A DNA stretch of 64,000 bases, from assembly GCF_009791395.1 (NCBI RefSeq), contig NZ_WSZK01000015.1, forward strand, positions 1 to 64,000, in the 5' to 3' direction. The position numbers and the translations under genes are program-made. How positions within the stretch are numbered: position 1 is the first letter of the stretch; every line of letters starts with the position of its first letter. Positions 24,032 through 33,167 of the stretch are shown piece after piece. A model generated the notes under the pieces. It was given only the letters and a program-made list of their open reading frames with translations. It was not told where the DNA came from and searched no databases. The DNA comes from Halomarina oriensis. Its GTDB lineage: Archaea; Halobacteriota; Halobacteria; Halobacteriales; Haloarculaceae.

Positions 24032-24487
24032 TCAGCCGAGCAGACCGACGTCCACCTGTCGCGGCCCGGCGTCGGTCAGCAGCGTGAGTTCCCCGCGGAC
24101 GTGACGAGCGACGGCGCGACGCCACGCCGCGACGGCCGTCGCGTGGTACTCGCGGTGTGACTCGGTCGAGAAGGGGCGACCGCTCGCACGCAGTCGGTCC
24201 TCGGTCGCCGCGGGCGTCGGATACGGTGGCGCGTCGGCGTCGAACAGTCCCCACGGGTCGACGTGGAGGGCGGCCGGGTCGACGACCGTCCACGCGTCGA
24301 CCGACTCGTCGGCCCCGTCGGGTGGGGCAGACCGGGCGGGAGAGGCGACGTGCAGTCGTGCACGCATCCGGCCGTGGAACGGTGGCGTCGCCCGCAGCAC
24401 CACCGGACGGCCGTTCCGTCGGGCCTCCGCGGCGCTCACCACGTCGTCGGCCGTCACCACGAGCGTCCGGACGGCGGTCGGGTCCAC
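24032..24487 (-). CDS. Conserved-looking haloarchaeal hypothetical protein (151 aa)
   Basis: GTG 24487. A globular protein with MDPTAVRTLVVTADDVVSAA, VDAWTVVDPAALHVDPWGLF, and RRAVARHVRGELTLLTDAGP. No motif recognised. It ends 128 bp before the start of the divergent S66 peptidase gene. Codon bias and acidic composition support a real gene. Confidence 0.65.
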   Translation of the reverse strand: MDPTAVRTLVVTADDVVSAAEARRNGRPVVLRATPPFHGRMRARLHVASPARSAPPDGADESVDAWTVVDPAALHVDPWGLFDADAPPYPTPAATEDRLRASGRPFSTESHREYHATAVAAWRRAVARHVRGELTLLTDAGPRQVDVGLLG

Positions 24488-24615
24488 GCAGTGACCGCGC
24501 GAGCGGGAACGGCTTAATCACGACGGGTCGCCGGGGCGGTGCGGCACGGGCGGCCCCTCGGCACCGACTCTCACGGCCCCCGAACGGCTTTGCCGGTCGA
24601 TTTCCACACTTCCAC

Positions 24616-25665
24616 ATGGCGTTCGTCACACCACCGCCGCTCGCGTCGGGCGACCGTGTCGCCGTCGTCGCCCCCTCCAGCGGTGGCGCACGCTCCGCCC
24701 CGCACGTCCTCTCGCTGGCACTCGACCGCCTCCGTGACCGGTTCGACCTCGACCCGGTCGTCCACCCGACGGCCCGACAGGGCGACGACTTCCTCGCCGC
24801 CCACCCCCGTGGGCGGGCGGCCGCCGTCCACGAGGCGTTCCGTGACCCCGAGATACGGGCTGTGTTCGCCACTATCGGGGGCGACGACCAGTTGCGCGTC
24901 CTCCGCTACCTCGACCCCGCGGTCCTGCGCGAGCACCCCACGCGCTTCTTCGGAATGAGCGACAACACCAACCTGAACCTCTATCTCTGGCGCGAGGGCG
25001 TCGTCTCGTACAACGGCGGGCAACTGCTGAACCAGGTCGGCACGCCCGGTCGGTTCCCGGCGTTCAGCGAGCGCTACCTCCGCCGAGCGCTGTTCGAGGA
25101 GTCGCTCGGCGACCTCGACAGCGCACCCCGGTGGACCGACGACACCGTCGAGTGGGCCGACCCCGACTACGCCGAGACGACCCCGGAGTACGAACCCGCA
25201 CCGGACTGGACGTGGGCCGGTGGCGACGAACGGGTCGAGGGCCGCGTCTGGGGTGGCTGTCTCGCCATCGTCGACTGGCACCTCGCCAGCGACCGGTATC
25301 TCCCCGCCCTCGAACGACTCGACGGGCAGGTGCTCGCCATCGAGACGGCCGAGGACCTGCCGAGCGCCGCCGAAGTGCGCTGGTCGCTGATGTGCATGGG
25401 TGAACGGGGACTGCTCGAACGGTTCGACGCCGTCCTCGTGGGCCGACCGCAGACGCGCAACCGCTTCGAGCGCCCGTCCCGCGAGACGCGCGAACGGTTC
25501 CGCCGCGACCAGCGCGAGGCGGTTCTGAGTCAACTGGCGCGATACAACCCCGAGGCTCCCGTCGTCTTCGACCTCGACTTCGGGCACACGAACCCGACGG
25601 TCCCCCTCCCCGTCGGCGGCCGCGTCGACGTCGACCCGAACGAGGGGACGATACGGTTCACCTAA
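24616..25665 (+). CDS. S66 peptidase (LD-carboxypeptidase/MccF-like)
   Basis: 349 residues. VAVVAPSSGGARSAPHVLSL at the start, the nucleophile Ser in FGMSDNTNLNLYL, the Glu strand in AIETAED, and the terminal His in DFGHTNPTVPLPVG form the S66 triad. Bacterial members cleave L,D-peptides of peptidoglycan or inactivate microcin C. Haloarchaea have no peptidoglycan, so a MccF-like detoxifying or peptide-amide role is more likely (inference). ATG 24616 matches the usual start. No signal peptide, so cytosolic. Confidence 0.85.
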   Translation: MAFVTPPPLASGDRVAVVAPSSGGARSAPHVLSLALDRLRDRFDLDPVVHPTARQGDDFLAAHPRGRAAAVHEAFRDPEIRAVFATIGGDDQLRVLRYLDPAVLREHPTRFFGMSDNTNLNLYLWREGVVSYNGGQLLNQVGTPGRFPAFSERYLRRALFEESLGDLDSAPRWTDDTVEWADPDYAETTPEYEPAPDWTWAGGDERVEGRVWGGCLAIVDWHLASDRYLPALERLDGQVLAIETAEDLPSAAEVRWSLMCMGERGLLERFDAVLVGRPQTRNRFERPSRETRERFRRDQREAVLSQLARYNPEAPVVFDLDFGHTNPTVPLPVGGRVDVDPNEGTIRFT

Positions 25666-25818
25666 CCCGACGGTTCACGGGTCGTTAACGACCGAAAAGC
25701 ACCGTTTCGTCACAGGAGACACCGTTCGCCCCTCGCCGATCGACGGGCACCCGACAGCGCGACACGAGCGCCGGGAGATACGGCCGGTCGGTCACGACGA
25801 CGTGTCCCGGTCGTGGCC

Positions 25819-26091
25819 ATGGTCGTCGCCTCTACAGGAGTGGGTCCCACGGTAGCGAGCGTCCCGTCCGTCACCGGGGTCCGGTCGTGTCCGACCGTCG
25901 GTGCGTCCGGCGAGGACCGCCTGACCGGAGACGGCGGCGCGAACGACAGCGACGGAGACCGACCGACAGACGGCGCGTGTCATCGTGGAAGCGGGGCCAC
26001 GACGTCCAGCGGGTCCGGTCTCGGGGTCGGCGTCCTGGCCGCACTACTCGCACTCGTGGGGACGGCGCTCCTCGCCACACGTCGACGATAG
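25819..26091 (+). pseudogene. Remnant with an archaeosortase-type C-terminal anchor (~90 aa)
   Basis: A short frame whose last 35 residues (GSGATTSSGSGLGVGVLAAL, then LALVGTALLATRRR) copy the layout of the PGF-CTERM anchor of the next gene (GGETTTSSGFGPGFGVFAAL). The signal peptide and most of a protein are missing and the Pro-Gly-Phe of the sorting motif is Gly-Leu-Gly. It looks like the leftover end of a duplicated surface protein. A perfect hairpin GCAACCG/CGGTTGC lies at 26109-26126. Confidence 0.4.
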
Positions 26092-26108
26092 GCGGACGCA
26101 TCACACCG

Positions 26109-26126
26109 GCAACCGTTTCCGGTTGC
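26109..26126 (+). terminator. Short hairpin after the surface-protein remnant
   Basis: GCAACCG-TTTC-CGGTTGC, a perfect 7-bp stem 18 bp after the stop of the remnant. No T tract follows, so the terminator reading is tentative. Confidence 0.35.
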
Positions 26127-26247
26127 AACCGCCCGACGAGAGACCGACTGTAGCCACTGCCTCACCGTCGGTTCCGGTATCGCGTCGACCGTTCTTCCGA
26201 TATAAACGCGCGGGTAACGAAGCACCTCGGTAGTGGAGTTCTCGTCG

Positions 26248-27716
26248 ATGACAGCATCGCACGGGCAACGAGTCGCCGTCGTGGCACTCGTCGCCGCCCT
26301 CGTTGCAGTCCCCGTCGCGTCCGTCGCGGCGACGCCGGGTACTGCACAGTCGACCATCGCTAGCTGTACGACCATCGAGCAGTCCGGCGAGTACACGCTC
26401 GCAGCCGACATCGGCGCGAACGCTCCGGAGGCGCGTGTCTCACCGTCGCTGCCAGCGGCGTGACCATCGACGGGAACGGGAACAGTATCGACAACACGGG
26501 CGGGGGAGCGACGACGGGCGTCCTCGTCCAGGGCGGGAACGCGGTCGTTCGTGACCTCACAGCGACCGGGTGGCAGGACGGTGTCCGGGTCGTGGACGCC
26601 GAGGGCACCACCATCGAGGGAGCGACTCTCAGCGGCAACCAGTACGGCGTCAACGTCCAGCGAACCGGGAGCGCGAGCATCTCCGGTGGCACACTGACCG
26701 GGAACGACGTCGGCGTCGTCGCCGAGGACAGTCAGGTGACGCTCACCGACGTGGACGTGACGGACAACGCCATCGGCCTCGACGGCCTCTACGTCGCCTA
26801 CACGGTCCAGCGGAGCACGGTCTCGAACAACGACGACCACGGCATCCGCGTCAGTTCGGGGAGCCTGACCGTCGAGCGGAGCGCGGTCGAGAACAACGGC
26901 AACACCGGTATCCGCGTCGCCTCGCCGGATTCGGCGACCGTCCGATACTCCATCATCTCGGGGAACGGCGCGGGTGTCACCGCGCAGGGCGGGCAGGTCG
27001 ACGCCCGCGAGAACTGGTGGGGCGCGGAGAACGGCCCGTCCGGTGGCGTCGAGGACCCCGCGACGGGGCGACTCGCCGACGGTGACGGCGACAGCGTCAG
27101 TCAGGGCGTCCGCTTCGACCCCTACTACGTGACCGACCCGCGAACCGGGAGCGGTGAACTCGTCGGCGACGACCCGACGGAGACGCCGACCAGCGACCCG
27201 ACCGAGGAACCACCGACGGAAGAGCCGACCGCGGAGCAGCCGACCGAGGAACCGACGGTCGACCAGCCGACGGACGAACCGGCCGACGACGGTGACGCGG
27301 GAAGCGACGACCCGGCCGGTGACGGTGACGACTCGGCCGGTGGGGCCGACGGCGGTGACGACGACGACGACACCGGCGAGGACACCGACACCGACGACTC
27401 GGCCGGCGACGACACCACGACCGAAGCGGCCGAGGAGCCGAGCGAGACGACCGTCGAACGGACGGACGAACCGACGACGGCCGTGGACGGACAGCAGTCG
27501 ACGACCACGACGAGCGAGAGCGGGACCGACGCGCCCGCCGGGCCGAGCGCACCCGTCAACGGGACCGAGACGACCGATACGGACGGTGGGAACCAGACCG
27601 CACGCGTCATCGGCGGTGGCGAGACCACCACGTCCAGCGGGTTCGGTCCCGGCTTCGGCGTCTTCGCCGCACTCGTCGCGTTCGGCGCGAGCGCACTGCT
27701 GCTCCGTCGGGACTGA
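26248..27716 (+). pseudogene. Frameshifted NosD-like beta-helix surface protein with PGF-CTERM
   Basis: The first frame (from ATG 26248) encodes a signal peptide (VVALVAALVAVPVASVAATP) and STIASCTTIEQSGEYTLAAD IGANA. A frame change near 26430-26442 is needed to continue into the second frame (26460-27716), which encodes ASGVTIDGNG right-handed beta-helix repeats (VRDLTATGWQDGVRV, GATLSGNQYGVNV, SNNDDHGIRVSSG). A Thr/Asp/Glu-rich stalk follows, then the anchor GFGPGFGVFAALVAFGASAL with basic end. The join occurs mid-motif, so a single-base indel (mutation or sequencing error) split one ~490-residue surface glycoprotein-like protein. Confidence 0.8.
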
Positions 27717-27745
27717 ACCGGCGAGAACCACACCGCAGACACCCG

Positions 27746-28699
27746 TTACTCCGTTCGGGACTCGACGGCCGCCAGCGTCGCTTCGAGGTGGTCGCGGTGG
27801 AACCGGACCGCCGCGTCACCGTCTCGCTCCGGGTAGCCCGGTCGCGTGACGACGCCCCGTGAGTCGACGGCCGTCCGGACGACGGCCGCGAGTCGGTAGT
27901 ACGGTCGTCGTTCGCCCCAGTAGTCGGCCGCGAGCGTCGTCGACCGACGGTAGCCGTCGTGGAACGCCTCGCGGAGGGCCGGCGAGGGCGTGTACCAGTC
28001 GACCACGACGTACTCCGTCTTCGCCAGCGAGCACTCCGCGGTGGCGGTCATCGGCCCGCCCCAGTCGAGGAACGTCACCGACCCGTCGTACCGGGCGTTG
28101 CCGGGTCTGAGGTCCCACGGGAACAGCGTCGAGCGGTGGTCGGCGGCCGGTCGGTCCGCCAGCGCACGCTCGATTCGCGGCCGGAGGTCCGCCAGCGCCT
28201 CCGGGAACGCGTCGAGGCCCGTCGCGGTCAGGTGGTCGAACCACGCTGCCCACGACCGGGACGTCTCGACCACGAGGTCGTCGCCGTCGACACCGACCGG
28301 GCCGTGTCCGTCGAAGCGGAACACCTCGTGGAGTTCACCGAGTGCGCGACCGAACGTGGCGACGACGGACCGCCGCTCCGACCGGTCGAGGGCCGTGAAC
28401 CGTTCGTGCAGGTCCTCGCCCGGCGCGCGGTCGGTGAGGAGGTAGCCGTGGCCGTCGAGCGTTCCGGTCGCTCGAACCGTCGGCACGCGAAGCGACGTCC
28501 GGTCGCCGACCGCACGGGTCAGCGTCGCCTCGACGTGCAGACGGGCGGGGTCGGAGTGGAGTTGGACGACGACGGCGTCGCCGTCGACCGTCGCGGTGAA
28601 CGTCCGTTTGACGTTGCCCGCTCGAAGCGCCGAGGGGTCCGAGACCCGACGCTCCGGGAACGTCGTCGTAAGGACGCGGCGAGCGAGGGCGCTGTCCAC
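27746..28699 (-). CDS. Phosphotransferase-fold protein (aminoglycoside/choline kinase-like)
   Basis: 317 residues from GTG 28699. An APH-type kinase fold: LRAGNVKRTFTATVDGDAVV at the N-lobe, HGYLLTDRAPGEDLHERFTA at the hinge, FPWDLRPGNARYDGSVTFLD with the catalytic Asp and Asn, and the metal-binding DWGG. The first His of the usual HxDxxxxN motif is replaced (PWDLRPGN). Substrate unknown; not evidence of drug resistance. It converges with the frameshifted surface gene. Confidence 0.75.
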   Translation of the reverse strand: MDSALARRVLTTTFPERRVSDPSALRAGNVKRTFTATVDGDAVVVQLHSDPARLHVEATLTRAVGDRTSLRVPTVRATGTLDGHGYLLTDRAPGEDLHERFTALDRSERRSVVATFGRALGELHEVFRFDGHGPVGVDGDDLVVETSRSWAAWFDHLTATGLDAFPEALADLRPRIERALADRPAADHRSTLFPWDLRPGNARYDGSVTFLDWGGPMTATAECSLAKTEYVVVDWYTPSPALREAFHDGYRRSTTLAADYWGERRPYYRLAAVVRTAVDSRGVVTRPGYPERDGDAAVRFHRDHLEATLAAVESRTE

Positions 28700-28806
28700 A
28701 CGGGAGGGACGGGCCGAACCGCAAAGTGGGTTTCAGTCCCGGCACCACACGACGAGAGCGCTAGCCGTCGGTCGCCGGGTCGTCGTCCGGGGGAGTCGTT
28801 CTCGCC

Positions 28807-29727
28807 TCAGTCGTCGGCCGACTGCTGGAGTTCGCGCGTGGCGAGTTCGCCGTCCATGTCCACGTCGAGGCCACCGATGACCTTCAGGTAGGGGTACGGC
28901 ATGTCGATACCTTCGGCGTCACAGCGTTCTTTGACCGCCTGGACGAAGTCGGAACGAACCGCCATGAAGTCAGAGCGCGAAGGGTTGGTCATCCAGAACC
29001 GGGTCTGGAGACCGACGTAGGAGTCGGCGAGTTCGGTCACACGAACGTCGGGGGCGGGGTCGGCGAGAATCTCCTCCTGTTGGCTCGCCTCGTCGAGGAT
29101 GACCTCCTTGGCGTGGTCGATGTCGTCCTCGTAGCCGATGCCGAAGACGAACTTCTGGCGGAGTTTGTCGTACGCGACCGGGTTCTTGACCGGGTTGTCC
29201 GCGAGTTCGGAGTTCGGGACGGTTATCTTCTCGTTGTCGAACGTCTTGATCGTCGTCACCCGCAGGTCGATGTCGACGACCCGGCCGACGACGTCGTCCT
29301 GTTCGATCCAGTCACCGACCTCGAAGGGCTTGTCCTTGAGGATGAAGATACCCGCGACGAAGTTGCCTATCAGGTCCTGTGCGGCGAACCCGACTGCGAG
29401 GGCGAGCGCACCACCGAGCGTGGCGAACGCGGCGAGGAACGACCCGAACCCGGCCAGCGCCAACGAGATGGCCAGTGCCGCGAACAGCACCAGGATGCCG
29501 AAGACGTCGTCTGCGAGACTCCGGATGCTCTCGTTGAACCCGCGCGCCTTCAGCGCACGTTTGAGCAGCGGAACGGCGACGAGCCGACCGACGAGGTAGA
29601 CCACGACGAACGCGACGACGAACTTCGCCGCGCCGCCGATGACGCCGCTGAGCAGGTCGAGCCACCCCTCCGTCGTCTCGGGAATCACGAAGTCACCACC
29701 GCCGTCACCTTGCTGGAGCAGCGTCAT
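28807..29727 (-). CDS. Mechanosensitive ion channel, MscS family
   Basis: 306 residues. Three hydrophobic segments (FVVAFVVVYLVGRLVAVPLL, GILVLFAALAISLALAGFGS, LGGALALAVGFAAQDLIGNF) ending in the pore helix with the Gly/Ala pattern, followed by the MscS beta domain (KPFEVGDWIEQDDVVGRVVD, RVTTIKTFDNEKITVPNSEL) and the alpha/beta C-terminal domain. Opens under membrane tension and releases osmolytes. ATG 29727. Confidence 0.92.
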   Translation of the reverse strand: MTLLQQGDGGGDFVIPETTEGWLDLLSGVIGGAAKFVVAFVVVYLVGRLVAVPLLKRALKARGFNESIRSLADDVFGILVLFAALAISLALAGFGSFLAAFATLGGALALAVGFAAQDLIGNFVAGIFILKDKPFEVGDWIEQDDVVGRVVDIDLRVTTIKTFDNEKITVPNSELADNPVKNPVAYDKLRQKFVFGIGYEDDIDHAKEVILDEASQQEEILADPAPDVRVTELADSYVGLQTRFWMTNPSRSDFMAVRSDFVQAVKERCDAEGIDMPYPYLKVIGGLDVDMDGELATRELQQSADD

Positions 29728-29926
29728 TCACGTCCCTCCGCCACACGACGGAACCGCACTGCTCGAACCGGCCGACCGTCGGCAGACCGTGATACGTGCA
29801 TACGACACCGGCCACTCACGGGGCACTAATAAATCCGAACCCAGACCGGGCCACTGATACCCGATGTGCGAGCGTTTGTTCCCCGTCTGACGTTAGTTAT
29901 TTATCATTTTATGTCGAATCGAGACT

Positions 29927-30610
29927 GTGGACGAATCGACGCGAGACGACGGTGAGGACGCCTCGACGGTCGTCGAGACCCTCCAACGCCTCAAGCGTGC
30001 GGGCTCCCGACTGCTCGTGACCGGGTCCGTCAGCGCCGCGGTCCGGGCCCAGCAGACGCGCCACCTGCTCGGGTCGCCCGAGGAGGACCGTGCTCGAATC
30101 CTCGCGCTCGCCGACGACTCCTCGCCGTCGGCACATCTCCCCGAGGGACCTCCCACGGCCGCCGACCGGGTGGCCGTCGTCGAACACCGCGGCGACGTTC
30201 GGTCGGCCACGGTCGCCCGTGCCGAACCGCTACCACCCCGAGAGACCGCGACGGACTCGATGGCGGCGTTCTACGAGGACGTCCTCGCGGCCGTCGCCGC
30301 CGACCGACGGGCGAACGGAGCGCCAGCGCCCGCGACGCTCCGTGTCGGGGTCGTCGGTGGCGGGGCGCTCGTCGACCGGCACGGACTGGACCGGAGCGAA
30401 CGGATGCTCCGCTCGCTGGGAGATACGGTCGTCGCCGACCGGGGGATGTTCCACTGCCACGTCGCCGCCGCGTCGGACGCCGCCGTCGTGGACGCCCTGC
30501 TGCCGTCGTTCGACGTGCACGTCGAACTCCGCCACCGCGAGGGGCTCCCACCGGAACAGCGCTGGTCGTTCCCGGAGACCGACGAACGGACCGAGTGGAT
30601 GTTGTTATAG
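29927..30610 (+). CDS. DUF7504-like protein upstream of the CHAT protease (227 aa)
   Basis: GTG 29927 lies about 25-30 bp after TTATTTAT (29896-29903), so the transcript is probably leaderless. The N-terminus is an acidic helix (TVVETLQRLKRAGSRLLVTG), the middle is a Rossmann-like alternation (RVAVVEHRGDVRSATVARAE, LRVGVVGGGALVDRHGLDRS), and the end is acidic (LRHREGLPPEQRWSFPETDE). I recognise it as the haloarchaeal DUF7504 type with moderate confidence. It stops directly before the CHAT gene, so the two are probably co-transcribed; it may be a sensor or adaptor. Confidence 0.65.
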   Translation: MDESTRDDGEDASTVVETLQRLKRAGSRLLVTGSVSAAVRAQQTRHLLGSPEEDRARILALADDSSPSAHLPEGPPTAADRVAVVEHRGDVRSATVARAEPLPPRETATDSMAAFYEDVLAAVAADRRANGAPAPATLRVGVVGGGALVDRHGLDRSERMLRSLGDTVVADRGMFHCHVAAASDAAVVDALLPSFDVHVELRHREGLPPEQRWSFPETDERTEWMLL

Positions 30611-30631
30611 GTGCCGAGTCGAAGTGCCAGT

Positions 30632-32740
30632 GTGAGCGCGCGTTATCTGACCATCGCCGCCACCGACGACCCGGTCGGTGTCGAACTCGCCGACGACATC
30701 CAGGGAGTGACGACCCGCCTGGAGACGGCGACGGCGGTCAGTCCCGAACCGTGTGAGCCGAGCGGGTTCGTCTTCCCCGTCGACGCCGCGGTTCGACTCG
30801 ACACGACCGCGCTCCGCATCCCACAGCACGTCAACCTCATCGTCCGGGAGATGGACGGCCGCGTCGTCGCGGAGGCAGCGAACCGCAACGAACTCTCGTT
30901 GCCCGACGGCGAGTACGTCGTCGAAGTCACCTCCCTCGCGGTCAAGACCTACCTCGCCATCGACGGACGCCTCCGGTCGACGACCGACGACGTGGGTCGA
31001 CGACTGCTGGTCGACGACGCCGACGACCTTCGCCTGGGCATCCGCTCGATGCACGAGTTCCCCGCGACGACGGTGACGACGACGGACGACCCCGCCGACC
31101 TCGCACGGGCACTCTCCTGTCTCGGGTCGGCGCTCAAGACGACCAGTTCCGAACGGTCCTGGCCGACGCTCCGTGGCCACCCGCCGCTGTTCGAACTCGG
31201 CGATAGCTTCGACGCGCCGCCCGAGTTCGAGCGGACGGACACCCCCGTCGGTATCGAGGTGCCGCCCACCGTCTCCTCGCTGTTCCCGGTCGCACCGCTT
31301 GCGTACTACACCGACGCTACCGTGCGTGTCGGCGGCGGGCCGCGACTGCTCGTCGACGGCGAGGAGTACCCGCTGGACGGACCGGGCGGGTTCGAGCGGA
31401 CCGTCCACCGGACGCTCGAGCGACTGTTCACGCTCGACTGTGTCGTCAGAACCGAGGGGCTGTACCCGGTCGACCTCCACGCACGGCGCGTCGTGGAGGA
31501 CGACCTGTCGTTCGACCCGGCGGCGATGTACGACGCCTCGCTCGTCGAACAGCTTCGCGCCTACCTCGACACTCCCCACGAGACGGTCGAACCGGCCATC
31601 CCCACCTGGAAGTCGACGGTCGACCTCGCACCGGCCGCCGAACACCTCGTCCACCTCCCGTTCGCCGTCGCCGACCTCGCGCGAGTCCGGTGTCCGCAAC
31701 CCGCGCTCTCACCGTCGAACGACGAGGAGTCGAAGGCCATCGAGGACTTCTACCGCAGCGACGGCGGCCTCGTTCGTGGCGTCGTCAGACGCCCCGGCCC
31801 GAACGAGACCCCCTTCGGCGAGGACGTCAGAGTCGTCCAGCCGGAACCGACCGACACCATCGAGCACGCGTGGGTCGGCGACGGGGTACCGATGGGGGCG
31901 TCGAAACCGACGCTGGAGGCGTGCAAGCGCCGCCTCGAAGCCCGACCGAGCGGTGCCATCGAAGTCGCCGTCGTCTCGAACTCTCCGGAGATGCGTGCCG
32001 AGATGGACGTCCGTGACCTGTACGGTCTCCGTGAACTCGTCGCGTTCGACATCGACATCTTCGAGGACCTCACCGGCACGGAACTCACGCGTGTCCTCGC
32101 GGACGACTACGACTTCGTCCACTACGTCGGCCACGTCGACGACGACGGGATGCAGTGTGCCGACGGTCCGCTCGACGCGACCACGCTCGACTACGTCGGG
32201 GCACGCGCGTTCGTCCTCAACGCCTGTCGCTCCTACGAACAGGGGATGGAACTCGTCGAGAAGGGAGCCATCGCGGGCATCGTCACGCTGGCCGAGGTCG
32301 GTAACGAACCGGCGACGCGTGTCGGCCGGACGCTCGCTCGACTCCTGAACGCCGGGTTCTCGATGGCGGGCGCGATGGACGTCCTCCGGAGCGAGACGAT
32401 TACCGGCCGGCAGTACACCGTCGTCGGCGACGCGCAGTTACAGATAGCAGATAGTCGAGGGGGAGTGCCGTTGTATACGGAGATAGAGCGACGCGAAGAC
32501 CAGTATCTGGCGTCGGTCTTCGCGTATCCCACGGCACGAACCAGACTCGGAGCGCTCTGCGTGCCTTATATCGGCGACAACGACGACTGCTACTTCAACT
32601 CGGGACCGGCTGGCGATTTCCTCGTTACCAAGGACGAACTGGAGGAGTATCTCTCACAGAGTCAGCTACCAGTGTTCGTCGAACAGCGACTCAGTTGGAG
32701 CGACGAGTTGCTCAGTTGCCTTCAAAACGAGCGCGATTGA
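30632..32740 (+). CDS. CHAT-domain (caspase-like) protease
   Basis: 702 residues from GTG 30632 (GTG 30611 is an in-frame alternative). The N-terminal ~430 residues are a haloarchaeal-specific beta-rich region. The C-terminal caspase-fold CHAT domain has His497 and His501 in FVHYVGHVDDDG and the nucleophile Cys532 in VLNACRSYEQG, followed by GAIAGIVTLAEVGNEPATRV, the expected small-helix block. CHAT proteases act in programmed cell death and defence in other systems (Craspase, gasdermin-linked proteases). It directly follows the DUF7504-like gene and converges on the 43-residue membrane peptide, a likely partner or target (inference). Confidence 0.85.
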   Translation: MSARYLTIAATDDPVGVELADDIQGVTTRLETATAVSPEPCEPSGFVFPVDAAVRLDTTALRIPQHVNLIVREMDGRVVAEAANRNELSLPDGEYVVEVTSLAVKTYLAIDGRLRSTTDDVGRRLLVDDADDLRLGIRSMHEFPATTVTTTDDPADLARALSCLGSALKTTSSERSWPTLRGHPPLFELGDSFDAPPEFERTDTPVGIEVPPTVSSLFPVAPLAYYTDATVRVGGGPRLLVDGEEYPLDGPGGFERTVHRTLERLFTLDCVVRTEGLYPVDLHARRVVEDDLSFDPAAMYDASLVEQLRAYLDTPHETVEPAIPTWKSTVDLAPAAEHLVHLPFAVADLARVRCPQPALSPSNDEESKAIEDFYRSDGGLVRGVVRRPGPNETPFGEDVRVVQPEPTDTIEHAWVGDGVPMGASKPTLEACKRRLEARPSGAIEVAVVSNSPEMRAEMDVRDLYGLRELVAFDIDIFEDLTGTELTRVLADDYDFVHYVGHVDDDGMQCADGPLDATTLDYVGARAFVLNACRSYEQGMELVEKGAIAGIVTLAEVGNEPATRVGRTLARLLNAGFSMAGAMDVLRSETITGRQYTVVGDAQLQIADSRGGVPLYTEIERREDQYLASVFAYPTARTRLGALCVPYIGDNDDCYFNSGPAGDFLVTKDELEEYLSQSQLPVFVEQRLSWSDELLSCLQNERD

Positions 32741-32872
32741 TTATGGACCGCGGATTGCGCCGGCGCTGGCCGCCGCAGAACCGGCCTGCGACAGCAACAA
32801 CAGCATCGTGAACAGGACGCCGGCCATCTTCGGGTGCTCTGCGATGTACGTCGAGACGTTCGTGTCGGACAT
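32741..32872 (-). CDS. DUF7503-like membrane peptide (43 aa)
   Basis: MSDTNVSTYIAEHPKMAGVL, then FTMLLLLSQAGSAAASAGAI RGP. The pattern of a short polar N-terminus, (A/S)xHPxM and a hydrophobic LFTMLLLLSQAG helix matches the haloarchaeal DUF7503 peptides. Its TAA stop abuts the CHAT stop (32740), convergent, so the genes are adjacent tail-to-tail. Starts at ATG 32872, with an AT-rich promoter at about 32895-32940. Confidence 0.7.
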   Translation of the reverse strand: MSDTNVSTYIAEHPKMAGVLFTMLLLLSQAGSAAASAGAIRGP

Positions 32873-32932
32873 GACAGATGGTACGATGCGCCATGAACCA
32901 ATCAATTTTACTAAATAGATTTTAGAAATTAA

Positions 32933-32959
32933 ACACTAAATTAAGTGTGAAAGTCACAC
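32933..32959. promoter_or_regulatory. Overlapping inverted repeats in the divergent promoter
   Basis: ACACT-AAATTA-AGTGT (32933-32948) and GTGTG-AAAGT-CACAC (32945-32959) overlap by four bases in AT-rich DNA 60-85 bp upstream of the membrane peptide and 210 bp before the divergent gene at 33168. A candidate operator for the CHAT-associated peptide. Confidence 0.45.
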
Positions 32960-33167
32960 CCAGCTCGAACAACCGGGCCGCAGAGCCGCTGTCGCGTCGT
33001 TTTACCGCCGGCAGGGTCGGTGTGGCCGGGAGTGCCCCCGCCGGCAGTAACACGATAAGTGTAGCGCACGTTCGTGGTGGCACGGTGATGATGCTTTCGA
33101 CAGTGCCGGAAGGCCACGACGGACTCGATACGGTGAGCGGCACGACCAGCACCCACGAGGTGTCCCG

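Noticed and set aside
26092-26247. Possible leader or extra coding sequence before the beta-helix gene
   Set aside because: No start with haloarchaeal codon bias and a hairpin in the middle; it reads as promoter and terminator sequence.
31173-32348. 391-residue plus-strand frame inside the CHAT gene
   Set aside because: Ser/Arg/Thr-rich shadow with no motif; the overlapping frame has clear catalytic motifs.
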